DNA from: an uncultured Comamonadaceae bacterium
GTDB taxonomy: Bacteria > Pseudomonadota > Gammaproteobacteria > Burkholderiales > Burkholderiaceae
Direction: 5' to 3'
Length of the DNA stretch: 6,887 nucleotides
NCBI GenBank assembly: GCA_946482595.1
Contig: CAMLSD010000167.1
Location: 1-6,887 of the forward strand
Shown piece after piece: positions 4,544 to 6,887 of the stretch. Position numbers and translations under genes: made by a program. The first letter of the stretch is position 1. Every line of letters begins with the position of its first letter. The notes beneath the pieces are model-generated. The model was not told the origin of the DNA. It saw nothing but the letters and a program-made list of their open reading frames with translations, and did not search any database.

Positions 4544-6887
4544 ATGCCTACCAACGTCAGAACCGACGGCCGTGACCTGGTCACGCAGCACTCGAACGCC
4601 ACGGTGAATCAGCCTCAGGATCCCGTCTTCCTCAAGAGCAGCGGCAACATTGGCCTGGACGAGCACACCAACAACAGCACCAAGCTGAACAACCCGGCAG
4701 GAACCGTGTTCGACCATGGCACGCAGGTTGCCCATCGCCAGACGTATATGGGGCGCGGTCTGCACTCGCCGCGCGTCATCCGCGGCGTCCACACCCTGCA
4801 GCACAACGGCGACAACGGCTTCCTGTCCTGGACGAAAAGTGTGTTCATCGAAGCCCGCAACGCCGTCATGCACGCCGTCGACAGCTCCGTCAATGCCGTG
4901 TGGTCACTATTGCCCGAGGCCGTCCAGAACGTGGCCAACAACGGCGGCAAGATCGTCGGCGGCCTGAGCGCAGCCGACTTCGCCGACGCCGCGGTCGGCG
5001 AAGGCCAGGCCATGCTCGATGCACTGATGTCGACCGACACCCTGATCGCGCTGGGCCAGACCGCAGCACTGATGGGCGCCAGCGCCATCCCTGTGGTCGG
5101 GCAGCTGGCCGGGGGTGCCGCCGCCGCCATGCGGGTGAAGTCCGTGATCCAGTCGACGGCGGGGGCCACCGAAGAGTTCACGGCGATGATGAATCGCTGG
5201 ACCCAACCGATGAGCGACGCGCAGATCGCCGCCGAGCGGCAGAATCTGGCGAAGTTCCTGACACGCGTGGGCCTGGCCGCCATCCTGGCGGCACTCGGCA
5301 GGGCCCTGCCCAAGCGGTCCAAGGAGTCAACGGGCAGGGAGAACTCATCCCGCCCGGTCGAGAACGGCACCGGCCCGCGCGGCAACGCCACCCAGTGTGC
5401 CTGCGCCACCAGCCAGCCCGTGATCATCGCCACCGGCGAGAAGTCGCTCAAGGAGGCTGACTTCGACCTCCCCGGGCCCATTGCCCTGGCGTGGGAGCGC
5501 AGCTACCGCTCGGGGGACGTGCGCTCAGGCTGGTTCGGCCGGGGGTGGAGCACAACGTTGTCGGTCGAACTGAAGCTCAGCGCGGACGGCATCGTGTATC
5601 ACGACCCCACCGGGCGGGCGGTGCGCCTGCCCTGGATCGCCGAAGCCAGCCAGCACTTCGACGCCTACGAGCAGTTCACCCTGAGCCGGCCCACGGCACA
5701 CGAGTGGCAGGTGCTGTTCAAGGACGGCCGCACGCAGCGCTTCGTGCGCGCTCGCGAAGACCTGTTTTCACTGCCGCTGGCCGAGATACATGACGCCAAC
5801 GGCAACCGGGTGACGCTGCACTACGCCCAGCCGCCTGACGACCCTTTCGCCGCATGGCGGCCTCACGCATTGACCGACAGCACAGGACGCGAGCTTCACC
5901 TGCACTGGGATGCCCAGGGCAGGCTGCTGGGCGTAGGCACCCATGGCCACCGCTCAGCACTGTCCAGCTCACCGGGTGCCCCGCTGGTCTGGCTGGCACG
6001 CTACACCTACACCGCGCAGGGTGAGCTGGCCGAAGCGACTGACCCATCCGGCCAGGCCCGGCGCTACGAGTGGCTCGGCGGCGTGCTCACCGCCTACACC
6101 CGCCGGGACGGCTCGCGCTTTTGCGCCGAGTACGACATCCACGCACCCCATGGCCGGGTGGTGCGCTCGTACGCCGCAGCCGACGGTGCCGGCCTGCGCT
6201 TCGAGTACCTCGACCGCCTGCGTGCCACCCGCATCACCGACGAACTCGGGCGCCAGACGGTCTACGAGTACGACGAGCGCCGCGACATCGTGGCCATCAC
6301 CGGCCCGGACGGCGTTCGCACGCAGACCCCCTTCGATGCCAACGGTCACCCGCGCGCCAGCATCGACGCGCTCGGGCGCCAGACCAGCTACCAGTTCGAC
6401 ACCCGCGGCAACCTCATTGCCGTGGTCGATGCGGCCGGCCGGCGCACCACCATCGTGTACGACGCGGCAGACCGCCCCGTCGAACTGCAGGACGCGCTGG
6501 GCCACGCCTGGCGGCGCGAGTACGACCCGCGCGGCAACCTGAGCGCCAGCATCGACCCCTTGGGCCGCACCACCCGCTTCGTGCATGACGAGCGCGGGCT
6601 GGCCACTCAGGTGACCGATGCACGCGGTGGCGTCAAACGCCTGAGCTGGGACCCCCAGGGCCTGCTGGCCTCATACACCGACTGCTCGGGCCACACCACC
6701 TCCTTCGTGCATGACCGCCTGGGCCGCCTGCTCGAACAGCGCAACGCCCTCGGTCAGGTGACGCAATACGTCTGGGACAACGCCGGCCGCCTGCTGGGCG
6801 TGCACGAGCCCGACGGCAGCATGCACCGCTACCAGTGGGACGGCGAAGGCCGGCTGCTGTGCTACACCGACCCCCTGGAGCGCTGCA
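4544..6887 (+). CDS. RHS-repeat T6SS effector with PAAR-like (DUF4150-type) N-terminus, 3'-partial
   Basis: 781 codons are visible and the frame is still open at the right edge; the C-terminal toxin and its immunity gene must lie beyond. Residues 1-120 have no strong signature, but the FLSWTKSVFIEARNAVMHAV stretch (from about residue 93) and the overall length fit the end of a DUF4150 PAAR-like spike-tip domain, in divergent form. Residues 167-196 (LIALGQTAAL to AAAAM) and 242-255 (VGLAAILAALGRAL) are hydrophobic, Ala/Gly-rich segments between the head and the shell. The RHS shell opens at about 284 with CACATSQPVIIATGEKSL, then ADFDLPGPIALAWERSYRS, the standard RHS entry motif, followed by beta strands and YD repeats. 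RHS proteins form a hollow cocoon that encloses a toxin released by C-terminal self-cleavage. ATG 4544 follows the previous stop by 14 bases and has no clear Shine-Dalgarno; no upstream in-frame alternative exists. Delivery on the upstream VgrG, aided by the DUF2169 protein, is the likely job. Confidence 0.93.
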   Translation, partial: MPTNVRTDGRDLVTQHSNATVNQPQDPVFLKSSGNIGLDEHTNNSTKLNNPAGTVFDHGTQVAHRQTYMGRGLHSPRVIRGVHTLQHNGDNGFLSWTKSVFIEARNAVMHAVDSSVNAVWSLLPEAVQNVANNGGKIVGGLSAADFADAAVGEGQAMLDALMSTDTLIALGQTAALMGASAIPVVGQLAGGAAAAMRVKSVIQSTAGATEEFTAMMNRWTQPMSDAQIAAERQNLAKFLTRVGLAAILAALGRALPKRSKESTGRENSSRPVENGTGPRGNATQCACATSQPVIIATGEKSLKEADFDLPGPIALAWERSYRSGDVRSGWFGRGWSTTLSVELKLSADGIVYHDPTGRAVRLPWIAEASQHFDAYEQFTLSRPTAHEWQVLFKDGRTQRFVRAREDLFSLPLAEIHDANGNRVTLHYAQPPDDPFAAWRPHALTDSTGRELHLHWDAQGRLLGVGTHGHRSALSSSPGAPLVWLARYTYTAQGELAEATDPSGQARRYEWLGGVLTAYTRRDGSRFCAEYDIHAPHGRVVRSYAAADGAGLRFEYLDRLRATRITDELGRQTVYEYDERRDIVAITGPDGVRTQTPFDANGHPRASIDALGRQTSYQFDTRGNLIAVVDAAGRRTTIVYDAADRPVELQDALGHAWRREYDPRGNLSASIDPLGRTTRFVHDERGLATQVTDARGGVKRLSWDPQGLLASYTDCSGHTTSFVHDRLGRLLEQRNALGQVTQYVWDNAGRLLGVHEPDGSMHRYQWDGEGRLLCYTDPLERC
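6239..6868 (+). repeat. Ten tandem 63-bp units encoding 21-residue YD/RHS repeats
   Basis: Residues 566-775 of the RHS protein divide into ten units of exactly 21 residues, each close to D-x-x-G-[RH]-x-T-x-[FY]-x-[YFWH]-D-x-x-G-[RN]-L followed by four variable residues. Examples of unit starts are DELGRQTVYEYDERR, DALGRQTSYQFDTRGNL, DPLGRTTRFVHDERG and NALGQVTQYVWDNAGRLL. The phase is never broken and another unit (DPLERC) begins at 6869 as the window ends. These strands build the wall of the toxin-encapsulating shell. Confidence 0.92.

Noticed and set aside
4900..5460. Plus-strand open frame of 186 codons starting GTG 4900
   Set aside because: Arg/Gly-rich out-of-frame shadow of the RHS gene, with no family resemblance.
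4615..5481. Minus-strand open frame of 288 codons
   Set aside because: Opposite the RHS N-terminus, which is an uninterrupted sense frame from 4544 to the edge. The antisense product is Ser/Ala/Pro-rich without motifs.
5943..6588. Plus-strand open frames of 199 and 172 codons within the YD-repeat region
   Set aside because: The repeating Pro/Ala/Thr and Arg/His patterns are frame-shifted readings of the 63-bp YD repeats.

Overview
The window is one strand-consistent, tightly packed stretch of a type VI secretion system (T6SS) 'VgrG island'. All supported genes are on the + strand, in the order: 3' end of a vgrG spike gene, a DUF6484-type small protein, an alpha-helical HEAT-like protein (probably TIGR02270-related), a DUF2169 protein, a degenerate beta-ketoacyl-synthase-like protein, and the 5' part of a large DUF4150/RHS effector gene that runs off the right edge with no stop codon. 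High GC (58-75 % in four 60-base lines counted by hand, three of them at 70 % or more or close to it), codons ending mostly in G or C, and this gene set all point to a Gram-negative proteobacterium. A betaproteobacterium of the Burkholderiales (Comamonadaceae-like) is my best guess, by inference only.

Layout. Positions 1-593 encode the VgrG needle tail, about 19 consecutive octapeptides of a triple-stranded beta-helix followed by a short cap, with no fused toxin. Positions 602-1057 are DUF6484. 1044-2396 is the helical repeat protein, for which I choose a TTG start behind a strong Shine-Dalgarno inside the DUF6484 gene. 2374-3390 is DUF2169, and 3387-4529 is the ketoacyl-synthase-like protein, which starts on an ATGA stop/start overlap. 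From 4544 to the end is the RHS effector: a divergent PAAR-like (DUF4150) N-terminus, an Ala/Gly-rich hydrophobic linker, and the RHS shell with a run of ten exact 21-residue YD repeats. The largest gap between genes is 14 bases, so there is no room for internal promoters or terminators, and the genes are probably one transcript.

How it probably works. VgrG is the membrane-piercing spike. The RHS protein is the toxin cargo, whose PAAR-like head would sit on the VgrG tip and whose C-terminal toxin (outside the window) would be wrapped in the RHS cocoon. The four genes between them look like a dedicated loading set: DUF2169 proteins are known as T6SS effector chaperones or adaptors, while the DUF6484, HEAT-like and ketoacyl-synthase-like proteins are recurrent but poorly characterised companions. 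The most interesting item is the ketoacyl-synthase fold protein. It keeps family landmarks but appears to have lost the catalytic Cys and both His residues, which suggests an enzyme fold reused as a scaffold or chaperone. No RNA genes, IS elements, CRISPR arrays or terminators were seen.
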